Below, in pieces: positions 36,846 to 45,721 of a stretch of 64,000 nucleotides of DNA. Location of the stretch: contig NZ_JAUETR010000002.1 in assembly GCF_032484785.1 (NCBI RefSeq), positions 558,001 to 622,000 on the forward strand. The letters run 5' to 3'. Each line of letters opens with the position of its first letter. The stretch's first letter is position 1. The notes beneath the pieces were generated by a model. It saw nothing but the letters and a program-made list of their open reading frames with translations. It was not told the DNA's origin and made no database searches. The DNA is from Bradyrhizobium sp. SZCCHNS1050 (lineage in GTDB: Bacteria; Pseudomonadota; Alphaproteobacteria; Rhizobiales; Xanthobacteraceae). The position numbers were made by a program, and so were the translations under genes.

Positions 36846-37988
36846 ATGAAAATCAATGCCACGCTGCCCGAGCGAGGGCGCGACCTTCGGCTCGACCTGT
36901 TTCGCGGAATCGCCAACTGGGCGATCTTTCTCGATCACATCCCGGACAACGTGGTGAACTGGATCACCACGCGGAATTACGGCTTCAGCGACGCCGCCGA
37001 CCTGTTCGTGTTCATCTCCGGCTATACCGCCTCGTTCGTCTATGCGCGCATGATGATCGACCGCGGCTTCATCGTCGGCGCCACCCGGCTGTTCAAGCGG
37101 GTGTGGCAGCTCTACGTCGCCCACATCGTGCTGTTCGTGATTTATATCGTGGCCATCAGCTATCTGGCGACGCGGTTCGGCGTCTCCGAGATCATCGACG
37201 AGTTCAACGTCGCAGGCCTGGTCGACCACGCCAGCGATACGCTGGCCCAAGGACTGATCCTGAAGTTCAAGCCGGTCAATCTCGACGTGCTGCCGCTCTA
37301 CATCGTGCTGATGGGCTTCTTCCCGCCGGTGCTGTGGATGATGCTGCGCCAGCCCGACCTGACCATGATCGCCTCGATCGTGCTTTGGCTCGTGGCGCGA
37401 CAGATGGGCTGGAATTTCGCGGCCTATCCGGCGGGCACCTGGTACTTCAATCCGTATTGCTGGCAGGTGCTGTTCGTGTTCGGCTCGTGGTGCGCGCTCG
37501 GCGGCGCCCGCCGCTCGATGGGCATCATCATGGCGCCGGCCACGCTGTATTTCTGCATCGCCTATATGGTGCTCGCCCTGGTCATGACGATGGCCGGCCG
37601 CTTCCCCGAGCTCGGATCGATGTTTCCGAACTGGCTCTATTCGGCCTTCAATCCCAACGACAAGACCAATCTCGCGCCGTACCGCTTCCTGCATTTCGTG
37701 GTGATCGTCATTTTGGTCATCCGGTTCGTGCCGAAGGAATGGCCGGGCCTGGAGTGGAAGGCGTTCGATCCCCTCATCGTCTGCGGCCAACAGTCGCTGG
37801 CGGTGTTCTGCGTCGGCGTGTTCCTGTCCTTCATCGGCCACTTCACCCTGATGCTGAGCTCAGGTTCGCTGCTGGCGCAGATCCTCGTCAGCGCGGCGGG
37901 CATCGCGATCATGACCACCGTGGCCTACTACATCTCCTGGTCGAAGCGGCAGGACAAGCCGCTGCCGAAGCCGCCTGCGCCGAAGTAA
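36846..37988 (+). CDS. opgC: OpgC-type membrane acyltransferase
   Basis: 380 residues from ATG 36846. OpgC pattern: RDLRLDLFRGIANWAIFLDHIPDNVVNWITTRNYGFSDAADLFVFISGYTASFVYARMM, then about nine more membrane segments and a basic C-terminal tail. OpgC O-succinylates osmoregulated periplasmic glucans. Since the same window carries the cyclic glucan synthesis genes (ndvC, ndvB), substitution of that glucan is a reasonable inference. The gene stands alone. Confidence 0.88.
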   Translation: MKINATLPERGRDLRLDLFRGIANWAIFLDHIPDNVVNWITTRNYGFSDAADLFVFISGYTASFVYARMMIDRGFIVGATRLFKRVWQLYVAHIVLFVIYIVAISYLATRFGVSEIIDEFNVAGLVDHASDTLAQGLILKFKPVNLDVLPLYIVLMGFFPPVLWMMLRQPDLTMIASIVLWLVARQMGWNFAAYPAGTWYFNPYCWQVLFVFGSWCALGGARRSMGIIMAPATLYFCIAYMVLALVMTMAGRFPELGSMFPNWLYSAFNPNDKTNLAPYRFLHFVVIVILVIRFVPKEWPGLEWKAFDPLIVCGQQSLAVFCVGVFLSFIGHFTLMLSSGSLLAQILVSAAGIAIMTTVAYYISWSKRQDKPLPKPPAPK

Positions 37989-38029
37989 ACCCCGCGCATC
38001 ATGGGCGCGGGGGGTGGTCCCCGCGTCCG

Positions 38030-38043
38030 TTGACCTGCATCAA
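38030..38043 (+). promoter_or_regulatory. FNR/FixK-like box upstream of the 38163 gene group
   Basis: TTGACCTGCATCAA differs from TTGAT-N4-ATCAA at one base. It lies in the 174-base gap after opgC, its centre about 126 bases before ATG 38163. Confidence 0.6.
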
Positions 38044-38162
38044 GCCGGCCACGATCGGGCTCGCTAAGGTTTGCTTCACAACGGGTGCCGCCTTCGGCGG
38101 CGCGCGTTCCATGGCGAACGCGCAAGGCCGCCACGCGGCGATTTGCTGACAAGGACCAGAAT

Positions 38163-38567
38163 ATGCCCACCCATTTCCATGCCGTCGTGTGGCTCGATCA
38201 CAGCGAGGCCAAGGTGTTCCATATCGGACTGACCGGTGCCGACGAGTTGACGCTGCATCCACACCTGCAGACCAAGCACCTGCACCACAAGGCCAACGAG
38301 ATCGGCAGCGGCCACGCGGCGCCCGACAAGAATTTCCTCGAGGAGGTCGCGCACGCGCTCGATGACGCCGGCGAGATCCTGATCATCGGCCCGGCCGGCG
38401 CCAAGACCGAGCTTGCCAAGTACCTGCACGAGAAGCATCCTGCGGTCGGAAAGCGCATCGTCGGCGTCGAAGCTGCCGATCACCCGACCGATCGCCAGAT
38501 CGTCGCCTATGCCAAACAGCACTTCAAGATGGCTCCGCCCCGCGTGGCGACGGGTACTGCCGGCTAA
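38163..38567 (+). CDS. Small stress/host-attachment-like protein
   Basis: 134 residues from ATG 38163 (AAGGA upstream). VVWLDHSEAKVFHIG begins a domain like the host-attachment/translational-machinery (eRF1-like) small proteins, which have HxH-rich stretches here (HPHLQTKHLHHKANEIGSGHA) and EILIIGPAGAKTELAKYLHEKHP in the second half. Preceded by a FixK-like box and followed closely (36 bases) by an exporter operon. The biochemical role is unknown. Confidence 0.65.
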   Translation: MPTHFHAVVWLDHSEAKVFHIGLTGADELTLHPHLQTKHLHHKANEIGSGHAAPDKNFLEEVAHALDDAGEILIIGPAGAKTELAKYLHEKHPAVGKRIVGVEAADHPTDRQIVAYAKQHFKMAPPRVATGTAG

Positions 38568-38603
38568 GTATAGCCTTTCTCCCGTCGCAGGGTCCGTTCG
38601 ATC

Positions 38604-39689
38604 ATGGACATGCTGACGCCGGACCGATCCAACGCCATTGCTGCCCCGCCGGCCGTCGATCGCGGCCGGCGTCGTTTTCCGTGGCGCGGCCTGCTCTCGA
38701 TCATCCTGCTGTTCGGCGCGCTGGCCGGGCTTGCCACATGGTGGGTGCGTGGACCGCTGATCGCGACCGCCCGCATCACCCGCGGCACGGCGGCCGAGAT
38801 CGTGTATGCGACCGGCGCGGTGGAGCCTGAGACGTGGTCGCGGAGCACGCCCCTGGTCCGCGGCCGCATCGTCGAGCGCTGCCGCTGCGAGGGCAAGCTG
38901 GTCAAGGCCGGCGACGTGCTGGCGCGGCTCGACGACAAGGAGGCGCTGGCCACCTTGAACGATCTGCGCGCACAGGAGGAATTCCAGCGCCACGAGTTCG
39001 AGCGGCAGTCGCAGTTGCTGGCCCGCGGCGCGGCCACATCGCAAGCGTACCAGCGCTCCGAAAGCGATCTCGCCCGCATCCGCGCCCAGATCGCGGCCCA
39101 GACCCAGCGCCTCGACTACTTCAAGCTGGTGGCGCCGATGGACGGCGTCGTCCTCAAGGAGGACGGCGAGGTCGGCGACATGGTCGATCCCGGCACCATC
39201 CTCTACCGCGTCGGCCTGGAGAAGCCGCTCTGGGTCGTCGCCGACGTCAACGAGGAGGACATCCCCCGTGTCCAGGTCGGGCAGAAGGCGCTGCTACGCG
39301 CCGATGCGTTCGGCAACCAGGCCCTGCCCGGGACGGTGAAGCAGATCACGCCGGCGGGTGATCCCGTGGCCAAGACGTTCCGAGTGCGGATCGGCTTGCC
39401 CGACAACACGCCGCTGCGCGTCGGCATGAGCGTCGAGGCCAACATCGTCAGCCGCGAGACGGGCGACACGCTGCTCGCGCCGGCCAATGCCGTCGTCAAC
39501 AACAGCCTCATGGTGATCGATGGCGGCCGTGTGCACCGGCGCGCGGTGCGGATCGGCATCCGCGGCTCCGCGGCGGTCGAGATCCTCGACGGCGCCCGCG
39601 AGGGCGAGCTGGTCGCGGCGCCGGCGACGGCCGACATCAAGGACGGCGAGCGGATTCGCGTGATCGAGCCCGAGACGTCCGTGCCATGA
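38604..39689 (+). CDS. HlyD/MFP-family periplasmic adaptor
   Basis: 361 residues from ATG 38604. Membrane anchor (GLLSIILLFGALAGLATWWV) at about 30-50, then a lipoyl/hairpin region (ATGAVEPETWSRSTPLVRGRIVERC...DDKEALATLNDLRAQEEFQRHEFERQSQLL) and a beta-barrel part (WVVADVNEEDIPRVQVGQKALLRADAF). First of three coupled genes: adaptor, permease, ATPase, the DevBCA or MacAB order. It probably bridges the inner-membrane exporter to an outer-membrane channel. Confidence 0.88.
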   Translation: MDMLTPDRSNAIAAPPAVDRGRRRFPWRGLLSIILLFGALAGLATWWVRGPLIATARITRGTAAEIVYATGAVEPETWSRSTPLVRGRIVERCRCEGKLVKAGDVLARLDDKEALATLNDLRAQEEFQRHEFERQSQLLARGAATSQAYQRSESDLARIRAQIAAQTQRLDYFKLVAPMDGVVLKEDGEVGDMVDPGTILYRVGLEKPLWVVADVNEEDIPRVQVGQKALLRADAFGNQALPGTVKQITPAGDPVAKTFRVRIGLPDNTPLRVGMSVEANIVSRETGDTLLAPANAVVNNSLMVIDGGRVHRRAVRIGIRGSAAVEILDGAREGELVAAPATADIKDGERIRVIEPETSVP

Positions 39690-40921
39690 GCCTCGTCCTG
39701 ACCATCGCCTGGACCCATGTGCGCCATCGCGCCCGCCAGACGCTGGTCGCGATCGCCGGCGTGATGACCGGCGTGGCGTTTTCGGTGATGATGGCGGCAA
39801 TGATGGAGGGCTCCCAGGACGACTTCATCCGCACGCTGGTCGACGCGCTGCCGCACATTTCGATCACCGACGAGCTGCGCCAGCCGACCCGCCAGCCGGC
39901 CGACCAGGTCTATGCGGCGGCCGAATATCATCGATTGACCCCGAATGTCCGCCGCCCCGGCATCAAGAACCCGATGGCCACCATCGCCTCGCTGCAGGGC
40001 TGGGTGCCGGGCGCGCTGACGGCGTCGGTGCAGTCCAAGGCCGTGCTGCGCTTCGCCGGCCGCAACCTGACGGTCGCAATCATCGGCATCGATCCGCGCA
40101 CTGAAGGCCAAGTCTCGACGCTGGCGAGCCACATGCGGCAGGGCAATCTCAATTCGCTGTACCGGTCCTCGCACGCGATCCTGCTCGGCGACCGGCTCGC
40201 GGCCAAGATCGGCGCGCGGGTGAACTCCAACATCACGCTCGCCTCGGCCCAGGGCATCAGCATGAACGCGACCGTCGTCGGCATCTTCCATTCCGGCTTC
40301 CGCGGCACCGACGAGACCACCGGCTACGTGCTGCTGCGCACCGCGCAGATCCTGGAGCGCCAGACTGGGATCATCAACGAGATCCGCGTCCGCACCAACG
40401 ATCCGATGCAGGCGCGCCTGATCAGCGAGCGCATCGGCGAGCAGACCGGCTACAAGGCGGTCTCCTGGCAGGAGGCGCAGGAGGACCTGCTGGCGGCGAT
40501 CACGCTGCGCAACGTGCTGATGTACACCATCGTCGGCGCCATCCTGCTGGTCGCGAGCTTCGGCACCTACAACATCATCTCGACCATCACCCACGAGAAG
40601 ACCCGCGACATCGCCATCCTCAAGTCGCTCGGCTTCCGCGACCGCACGGTCCGCACCATCTTCATCGTCGAGGCGCTGTTCATCGGCCTGACCGGTGCCG
40701 CCCTAGGCTGGGCGCTCGGCTACCTGCTTACCCGCGGGCTGGCCTCGCTCGAGTTCAAGACGCCGTTCTCCGACTACAATCATCTGCCCGTGCTGTATTC
40801 GCTGAAGCACTATCTGCTGGCCGGCGCGGTCGCGCTGATCTCCAGCGCGGTCGCCGGCTACTTTCCGGCCCGCGCCGCGGCGCGGTTGCATCCGGTCGAC
40901 ATCATCCGGGGGGCGACGTGA
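39686..40921 (+). CDS. ABC exporter permease (MacB/FtsX type)
   Basis: 411 residues; the ATG overlaps the adaptor stop (ATGA). One N-terminal helix, a large periplasmic domain (about 50-265), then three helices, with the FtsX-like TITHEKTRDIAILKSLGFRDRTVRTIFIVEALFIGLTGAALGW motif. Works with the ATPase next to it; the exported substrate is unknown (a lipid or peptide is likely). Confidence 0.9.
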   Translation: MSLVLTIAWTHVRHRARQTLVAIAGVMTGVAFSVMMAAMMEGSQDDFIRTLVDALPHISITDELRQPTRQPADQVYAAAEYHRLTPNVRRPGIKNPMATIASLQGWVPGALTASVQSKAVLRFAGRNLTVAIIGIDPRTEGQVSTLASHMRQGNLNSLYRSSHAILLGDRLAAKIGARVNSNITLASAQGISMNATVVGIFHSGFRGTDETTGYVLLRTAQILERQTGIINEIRVRTNDPMQARLISERIGEQTGYKAVSWQEAQEDLLAAITLRNVLMYTIVGAILLVASFGTYNIISTITHEKTRDIAILKSLGFRDRTVRTIFIVEALFIGLTGAALGWALGYLLTRGLASLEFKTPFSDYNHLPVLYSLKHYLLAGAVALISSAVAGYFPARAAARLHPVDIIRGAT

Positions 40922-41610
40922 GCCCGCCCCTGATCGAGGCGCGGCAAGTGACGAAGGTGCTGCCTGGCGAGGTGCCGGTGACGCTGGTCGCCAACATCGA
41001 TCTCGTAATCCATCCGCGCGAGCTCATCGCCATCACCGGACCGTCGGGCTCGGGCAAATCCTCCCTGCTCTACCTGCTTGGCCTGCTCGACCTGCCGAGC
41101 CAGGGCGACGTGCTGATCGACGGCCGCTCGACGACCGGCATGAGCGAGGATGAGCGCGCCGAGGTGCGACTGTCGCGGCTCGGCTTCGTCTTCCAGTTTC
41201 ATTTCCTGCTGCCGGAATTCTCGATCACCGAGAACGTCGCGCTGCCGATGCGCGCGCTGGCACGGCTGTCGCCCCGCGCCATCACCCAGCGCGCCGAGGA
41301 GCTGCTGGAGTCGCTTGGGCTGGCCGAGCATCTGCGCAAGACGCCGGACAAATTGTCGGGCGGCCAGCGCCAGCGCGTGGCGGTGGCGCGCGCGCTCGCC
41401 AACGATCCGCCGGTGATCCTCGCCGACGAGCCGACCGGCAGCCTCGACACCGCCGCGACCGCGCAGGTGTTCGGCATCCTGCGCGATCTGGTCACGCTGC
41501 GCGGCAAGACCGTCGTCGCGGTTACGCACGATCTCAACCTCGCCGCTCAGATGCAACGGCGCGTGCACATCATCGACGGCCGGCTGGCGCAGGGCGAGCT
41601 GGCGCGCTGA
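40918..41610 (+). CDS. ABC exporter ATP-binding protein (LolD/DevA type)
   Basis: 230 residues from GTG 40918 overlapping the permease stop (GTGA). Walker A GPSGSGKSS, Q-loop FVFQFHFLLPEFSITEN, signature LSGGQRQRVAVARAL, Walker B VILADEPTGSLD, and switch His in AVTHDLN. It energises the adaptor-permease pair. Last gene of the operon; the terminator at 41750 follows. Confidence 0.93.
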   Translation: MSPPLIEARQVTKVLPGEVPVTLVANIDLVIHPRELIAITGPSGSGKSSLLYLLGLLDLPSQGDVLIDGRSTTGMSEDERAEVRLSRLGFVFQFHFLLPEFSITENVALPMRALARLSPRAITQRAEELLESLGLAEHLRKTPDKLSGGQRQRVAVARALANDPPVILADEPTGSLDTAATAQVFGILRDLVTLRGKTVVAVTHDLNLAAQMQRRVHIIDGRLAQGELAR

Positions 41611-41749
41611 TCCGCCCCCGGCGACCTCGGCACGGCCGACGCGCGAACTGCCTCCTGCGCCTGATTTGATTTAGCGCAAAGACGCGAGATTTCGATTCAG
41701 AGGATGCTGACGACCAGCGGATGTTCCTTCCCCGGATTCACCCGCACAC

Positions 41750-41797
41750 TTCGGATGCTCCCGGGTTTTGCCGCTGCGGGAGCATCCGAATTTTTTT
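41750..41797 (+). terminator. Strong intrinsic terminator
   Basis: A 14-bp perfect stem TTCGGATGCTCCCG / CGGGAGCATCCGAA (41750-41763 with 41777-41790) is followed by seven T. It closes the ABC exporter operon on the plus strand, 140 bases after its last stop. The rest of 41611-41934 has no gene. Confidence 0.85.
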
Positions 41798-41934
41798 GGC
41801 CCAGCCGCGCTCGCGGTCGCTCGTGCCGATTGACGGCTGGCGGCCTGGCCGAAATCCTTCTCGCTATCGTGAGCGTCGAGCCGGAGTTCGCACCAGCAAT
41901 TGGCCTCACCTGGGAAGCCGCGCCGCTGCGGAGA

Positions 41935-42011
41935 TGGTCGGGGCAGCTGGATTCGAACCAACGACCTGCAGTACCCAAAACTGCCGCGCTACCAGGCTGC
42001 GCTATACCCCG
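41935..42011 (-). tRNA. tRNA-Pro (anticodon UGG)
   Basis: On the minus strand CGGGGTA pairs with TGCCCCG to form the acceptor; discriminator A and an encoded CCA follow (3' end at 41935). The anticodon loop TTTGGGT reads UGG. Length 77 with CCA. Confidence 0.95.
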
Positions 42012-42109
42012 ATGGTCTCGAAGGACGATTGTCCTCGAGGACCCGTCACTACACGGTCGCGGCCTCCGCAGCAAGACTGCGGCCCGTCCGTGAAGATGGA
42101 GCCGGCATG

Positions 42110-42144
42110 AAAAACGGCCCCAGGAAACGCCGTTCCGGGGCCGT
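42110..42144 (-). terminator. Intrinsic terminator of the cold-shock gene
   Basis: On the minus strand ACGGCCCCGG - loop - CCTGGGGCCGT is followed by TTTT, 30 bases after the stop of the gene ending at 42174. Confidence 0.8.
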
Positions 42145-42173
42145 CAAATGCGGTGGTCGCAGGAAACATCCGC

Positions 42174-42827
42174 TCAGTGCGAGGACAATGCCGGCGAGCC
42201 CGTCTCGGGGTGGATCTCGGCCGCCATCATGCCCTTGGAGCCGGGCCCGTAGCGGACCAGCACCCATTGGCCGGGGCGCAGCTCGGTCATACCGTAGCGG
42301 CGCAGGGTCTCCATGTGGACGAAGATGTCCGGGCTCCCTTCCCCGCAGGTCACGAAGCCGAAGCCGCGCAGCCGGTTGAACCACTTGACCTGGGCTCGCT
42401 CCAGCCCGCTGGTCGGCGTGACCGTCACATGGGTGCGCGGCGGCAGCATCTGCGCCGGATGGATCGCCGTCGACTCGTCCATCGAGACGATGCGGAAGGC
42501 CTGGTAGCCCTTGGAGCGCTGCACGCACTCCACCACCAGGCGAGCACCTTCATAGGCGGTCTGGTAGCCGTCGCGCCTGAGCACCGTGACGTGCAGCAGC
42601 ACGTCCGGCCAGCCATTGTCGGGAACGATGAAACCGTATCCCTTCGAGGCGTCGAACCATTTGATGACACCGCTGATTTCGACGAGGTTCTCGCCAAGAC
42701 CGGTCATCGCATCGATTGCCGAGTCGCGCGCGACGCCGGTTTGATATTCCGCCCCGAGCCGGGTTGGTGTCGATACACCAACGACCGGCACCCCAAGCTT
42801 CTTGGACTCAAATCCGTCCGACCCCAT
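42174..42827 (-). CDS. Double cold-shock-domain protein
   Basis: 217 residues from ATG 42827 (AGGTCCGGGG upstream; a longer start at 42908 is less likely). Two cold-shock domains: about 55-120 (GVIKWFDASKGYGFIVPDNGWPDVLLH) and about 145-215 (AQVKWFNRLRGFGFVTCGEGSPDIFVH), both with the RNP1-like K/RG[YF]GF[IV] and D[IV][FL][VL]H RNP2 elements. Binds single-stranded nucleic acid and acts as an RNA chaperone. The tandem-domain form is common in alphaproteobacteria. Confidence 0.92.
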   Translation of the reverse strand: MGSDGFESKKLGVPVVGVSTPTRLGAEYQTGVARDSAIDAMTGLGENLVEISGVIKWFDASKGYGFIVPDNGWPDVLLHVTVLRRDGYQTAYEGARLVVECVQRSKGYQAFRIVSMDESTAIHPAQMLPPRTHVTVTPTSGLERAQVKWFNRLRGFGFVTCGEGSPDIFVHMETLRRYGMTELRPGQWVLVRYGPGSKGMMAAEIHPETGSPALSSH

Positions 42828-43027
42828 AACCCCGGACCTCACATATGAATTGTGAGCCGCCACCCCTGCAACGGCGCCCTCATACACGTGCTCACCACCT
42901 ATACCCACGATGAGTCACGCGAATCTCTCGAATCAAAGATAACATTCCCTCGTGCCGCGCATAGATAAAAATCGGTTTCAGTGAGGCATATGAACAGAGA
43001 TGCCGACAAAAATGCATCAATTTCCGT

Positions 43028-43789
43028 TCAATTACGGACGAACGATCCGAGTACTTCGCCGATGTCGTGGTGGATAACGAGGTCTGCAACGTCGTCCTGA
43101 TCGGTCGGTTCCCGGTTGATGATCACGAGTTGCGCGCCAGCCCGCTTTGCCATCAATGGAAAGCCCGCGGCCGGCCACACAACCAGCGATGAGCCGATCG
43201 CGACGAACAGATCGCAGTGCTGCGCGAGTTCGCTGGCACGCTGCATTTCATGCTCGGGCATCGACTGACCAAAGGATACCGTCGCGGTCTTCACCGGCTC
43301 CGCGCATTCGGGGCAATCCGGCGCGGCACCGTCGGCCTCGAAGCGCTCGCGCACCCAGTTGAGCTCATAGCGCTGCCCGCATCCGATGCATCGCGCGTAG
43401 GTGGTGTTGCCGTGCAGCTCGATGACGTGATCCGGGGCGAAACCGGAGTCCTGGTGCAGGTTGTCGATGTTCTGAGTGATGACGGCCGGAATTTTCCCCG
43501 CACGGTAGAGCGACGAAAGCGCCAGGTGGCCGCGGCCGGGCCGCGCCGCGGCAAACGTCCCCTGCATCGCGAAGCGCCGCCGCCAAGCCTCGTCCCGCGC
43601 CTCCTGGCTGGCGACGAATTCGTCGAAATGGATCGGCCGGTTGCGCGTCCATAGACCGCCGGGAGAACGGAAATCCGGAATGCCCGTCTCGGTCGATATT
43701 CCAGCACCGGTGAAGGGGACGATCACCCGCGCCGCAGCGATCATGTCTCCCAGGCGGTTCACCCCGTCGTGCAGATCGGATGCAATCAT
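43028..43789 (-). CDS. cobB: Sir2-family NAD-dependent protein deacylase
   Basis: 253 residues. Rossmann GAGIS motif (FTGAGISTETGIPDFRSPGGLW), QNIDNLH, catalytic His in ELHGN, four zinc Cys (ARCIGCGQR and PDCPECAEP), and GSSLVVWPAAGFP. Removes acyl groups from lysine using NAD+. Probably counteracts acetyl-CoA-driven lysine acetylation, as bacterial CobB does. Confidence 0.92.
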   Translation of the reverse strand: MIASDLHDGVNRLGDMIAAARVIVPFTGAGISTETGIPDFRSPGGLWTRNRPIHFDEFVASQEARDEAWRRRFAMQGTFAAARPGRGHLALSSLYRAGKIPAVITQNIDNLHQDSGFAPDHVIELHGNTTYARCIGCGQRYELNWVRERFEADGAAPDCPECAEPVKTATVSFGQSMPEHEMQRASELAQHCDLFVAIGSSLVVWPAAGFPLMAKRAGAQLVIINREPTDQDDVADLVIHHDIGEVLGSFVRN

Positions 43790-44156
43790 CAGCGGCGGTC
43801 CCGAACCATGAAACCTCGCATCATCATTGTCCTCCCTTCATAGCACGGCAAGCTGGCCCCCGCCTCTGAGCGTGTCCGGCTCGGCTGCGTCGTTGCGCCA
43901 CTCCGCATCCACCGGAACCGGTCGTGAACGACGCAACTGCAAGCAAAGCGAGTCAGATTGTTTCGTGTCTACCGGAAGACGTTGGCGTTGCTCGCCTTCC
44001 GTCCCCAGCAAAACGCGCGAGCCGCCTGCAGCCGGGGCCGACCGTCCGCAATCACGCCCCAATCGGACATCCACATCGCGCCAGCGATTCGCCAGGAAGT
44101 TTGTCACGCGTCTCAGGGCGAGGCTCGCCGGATAGCGACCGGAGCAGAGAGGATCC
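43790..44156. other. Intergenic, no gene seen
   Basis: 367 bases between the Sir2 gene and the small gene at 44157. No convincing frame or RNA structure was noted. Confidence 0.4.
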
Positions 44157-44321
44157 GTGAGGCAGAACGAGACGCAGGACGACCGCCGCGCGAAGGAGCG
44201 CGCCGACATCACCGCAAGGATTGCACGGTTCAAGTCGACCCAGGAGAAGTTCGCGCGCGAACGCGAGGAATATGCCCGCTTGGCGTGGAAGAAGGCGCAG
44301 CGCGGCGAGGCCGCGGAATAG
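44157..44321 (+). CDS. Small charged helical protein, unknown
   Basis: 54 residues from GTG 44157, with GAGAGGATCC upstream. All one polar helix (MRQNETQDDRRAKERADITARIARFKSTQEKFAREREEYARLAWKK in sense; written here in parts to note the ARIARFKS and EREEYARLAW pieces). It ends at TAG 44321, followed by the convergent gene's terminator. Confidence 0.55.
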   Translation: MRQNETQDDRRAKERADITARIARFKSTQEKFAREREEYARLAWKKAQRGEAAE

Positions 44322-44328
44322 CAGGGAT

Positions 44329-44364
44329 GAAAGAAGAGCCCGGAGGCTTTCGCCATCCGGGCTC
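44329..44364 (-). terminator. Intrinsic terminator, minus strand
   Basis: GAGCCCGGA / TCCGGGCTC stem (44336-44344 with 44356-44364) followed on the minus strand by TTCTTTC. It closes the gene ending at 44384. Confidence 0.7.
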
Positions 44365-44383
44365 GCCTTGTCACGACTGGCGC

Positions 44384-44668
44384 TTACCAGTGATGACGCC
44401 AGTGGTGGTAGCGATGATAGTACGGTCCGCCGTAATAGGCATACGGCCCGGGCGCGTAGACGTAACGCGGGCCGTAGTCGTAGTAGTCGTAGCCCGGACC
44501 ATAGTAATACGGGTGCGAGGCTGCGATCGCGCCGGCAGTCAACGCTCCCGCCGCGAGGCCGAATGCGAGACCCGGGCCGATGCCGCGCGCCTGTGCCGGT
44601 GCGGGTGCCGCCAGTGCGGTGATGGCGACGGCGCCCGCGGTCGCCAGAACAGCCAATGTCTTTCTCAT
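44384..44668 (-). CDS. Secreted Tyr/Gly/His-rich small protein
   Basis: 94 residues from ATG 44668. Signal peptide (TLAVLATAGAVAITALAAPAPAQA|RG), a short glycine-zipper-like hydrophobic part (GLAFGLAAGALTAGAIAA), and a Tyr/Pro/His-rich end (YYYGPGYDYYDYGPRYVY...YHRYHHWRHHW). The His-rich end could bind metal. A common layout among rhizobial periplasmic proteins of unknown role. Confidence 0.7.
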   Translation of the reverse strand: MRKTLAVLATAGAVAITALAAPAPAQARGIGPGLAFGLAAGALTAGAIAASHPYYYGPGYDYYDYGPRYVYAPGPYAYYGGPYYHRYHHWRHHW

Positions 44669-44801
44669 GATCGAATGTCCTCCAATTCCCATGCGTCCAA
44701 ACAACGCAGATGCGGGGGAGTTGGTTGCAGGCCGGCTCACCGCCGCGCGCGTTGGAACCGTGACCGTCGCCACACGTTCACCGCCATGAGGGAAATCCCC
44801 G

Positions 44802-44951
44802 ATGGCATCCTGGCTGGAACTTCTGTTCAACATCATCGGCTATGGCGGATTCGTCGTGCTTGCGTCTTGTCATCCCAGGACCGAGGCGGCCGGTGCGGCG
44901 CCTGAAATAGCTGCGGACGACGGAGCGGATCTGACCGGCGAGCGCCGCTGA
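44802..44951 (+). CDS. Possible 49-residue membrane-associated protein
   Basis: ATG 44802 to TGA 44951: an N-terminal hydrophobic helix (WLELLFNIIGYGGFVVLAS) with Cys-His-Pro following, then an acidic tail. GAGGGAAA lies upstream. Codon use fits, but the frame is short. Confidence 0.4.
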   Translation: MASWLELLFNIIGYGGFVVLASCHPRTEAAGAAPEIAADDGADLTGERR

Positions 44952-45358
44952 AGCCGAGCTTTGCGGGCGAGCGCCGCGCCTTCATCCACAGCGGATCCAA
45001 CGCTTATCCACAGCTCCTCGGCTGGGCTCTTCGGATCGCGGATCAACGGCTTGCCGCGCCATATCCACCGGCTTCTCCCCAGCGCGCGCGACGGCGCTCC
45101 CGCGCAGGCCGGAGGGCGTACGGGCCGGTCAATCTTCCCGCAAAGACCTTTGAACCTTCCTGCGCCTCCCAGAGACACATCAGTACTGGGGATTTCAGGG
45201 CCCAGTTTCGAGGGTGGCGCCACGCGACGAAGATATTCCGTCGCGCTGGCGCTGCTGTCGTTTTTCGGGCCCCCGCGGTGCCAACCTTCGCGGTCCGGGG
45301 ACGTCGGCGCTTCGGCGACCGCAACACTCAGCCGCGCTGCAACCACACAGCCCGCAAC
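44952..45358. other. Intergenic with two or three DnaA-box-like sites
   Basis: No convincing gene. TTATCCACA (45004-45012) is a perfect DnaA-box sequence. TTCATCCACA (44981-44990) and a weaker TATCCACC (45062-45069) lie in the same orientation. No origin-type gene neighbours (dnaA, hemE, parAB, gidA) are present, so an origin is not claimed. Confidence 0.35.
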
Positions 45359-45387
45359 GAAAAAGGCCTCCTTTTCAGGAGGCCTTT
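45359..45387 (-). terminator. Intrinsic terminator of the HU gene
   Basis: A perfect AAAGGCCTCC / GGAGGCCTTT stem (45362-45371 with 45378-45387) with a short A/T loop, then a T-run on the minus strand, 31 bases after the HU stop. Confidence 0.85.
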
Positions 45388-45418
45388 GACGTGATCACGA
45401 CCGTGACTGACGGTCAGA

Positions 45419-45721
45419 TCAGGCAACCGCGTCCTTGGCGGCCTTGACCGGGCGGGCGCGCACGATCTTGCGGGCCGGCTTGGCCTTGAACATCATCTCT
45501 TCGCCGGTGAAGGGGTTGGTGCCCTTGCGCGCCTTCACGGCGGGCTTCTTGACGACGACGAACTTGGCGAAGCCCGGCACCAGGAACACGCCGTTCTTCT
45601 TCAGCTCCTTGTGGCCGACGTCGGTGAGCGTCTCCATGACGTTCTTGACGTCGCGCTTGGACAGCTCGGTCGAGGTCGCAATCTTCTCGATCAGTTGCGA
45701 CTTGGAAAGTTGGGTAGCCAT
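45419..45721 (-). CDS. hup: HU-family DNA-binding protein
   Basis: 100 residues from ATG 45721 (AAGGAG upstream). HU/IHF fold: SKSQLIEKIATSTELSKRDVKNVMETLTDVGHKELKKNGVFLVPGFAKFVV and the beta-arm KARKGTNPFTGEEMMFKAKPARKIVRARPVKAAKD, with a Lys/Ala-rich C-tail longer than E. coli HU. Nucleoid protein that bends DNA. The family signature GFGKF reads GFAKF here. Confidence 0.92.
   Translation of the reverse strand: MATQLSKSQLIEKIATSTELSKRDVKNVMETLTDVGHKELKKNGVFLVPGFAKFVVVKKPAVKARKGTNPFTGEEMMFKAKPARKIVRARPVKAAKDAVA

Noticed and set aside
44952..45358. Chromosome replication origin
   Set aside because: Too few DnaA-like boxes and none of the usual neighbouring genes.
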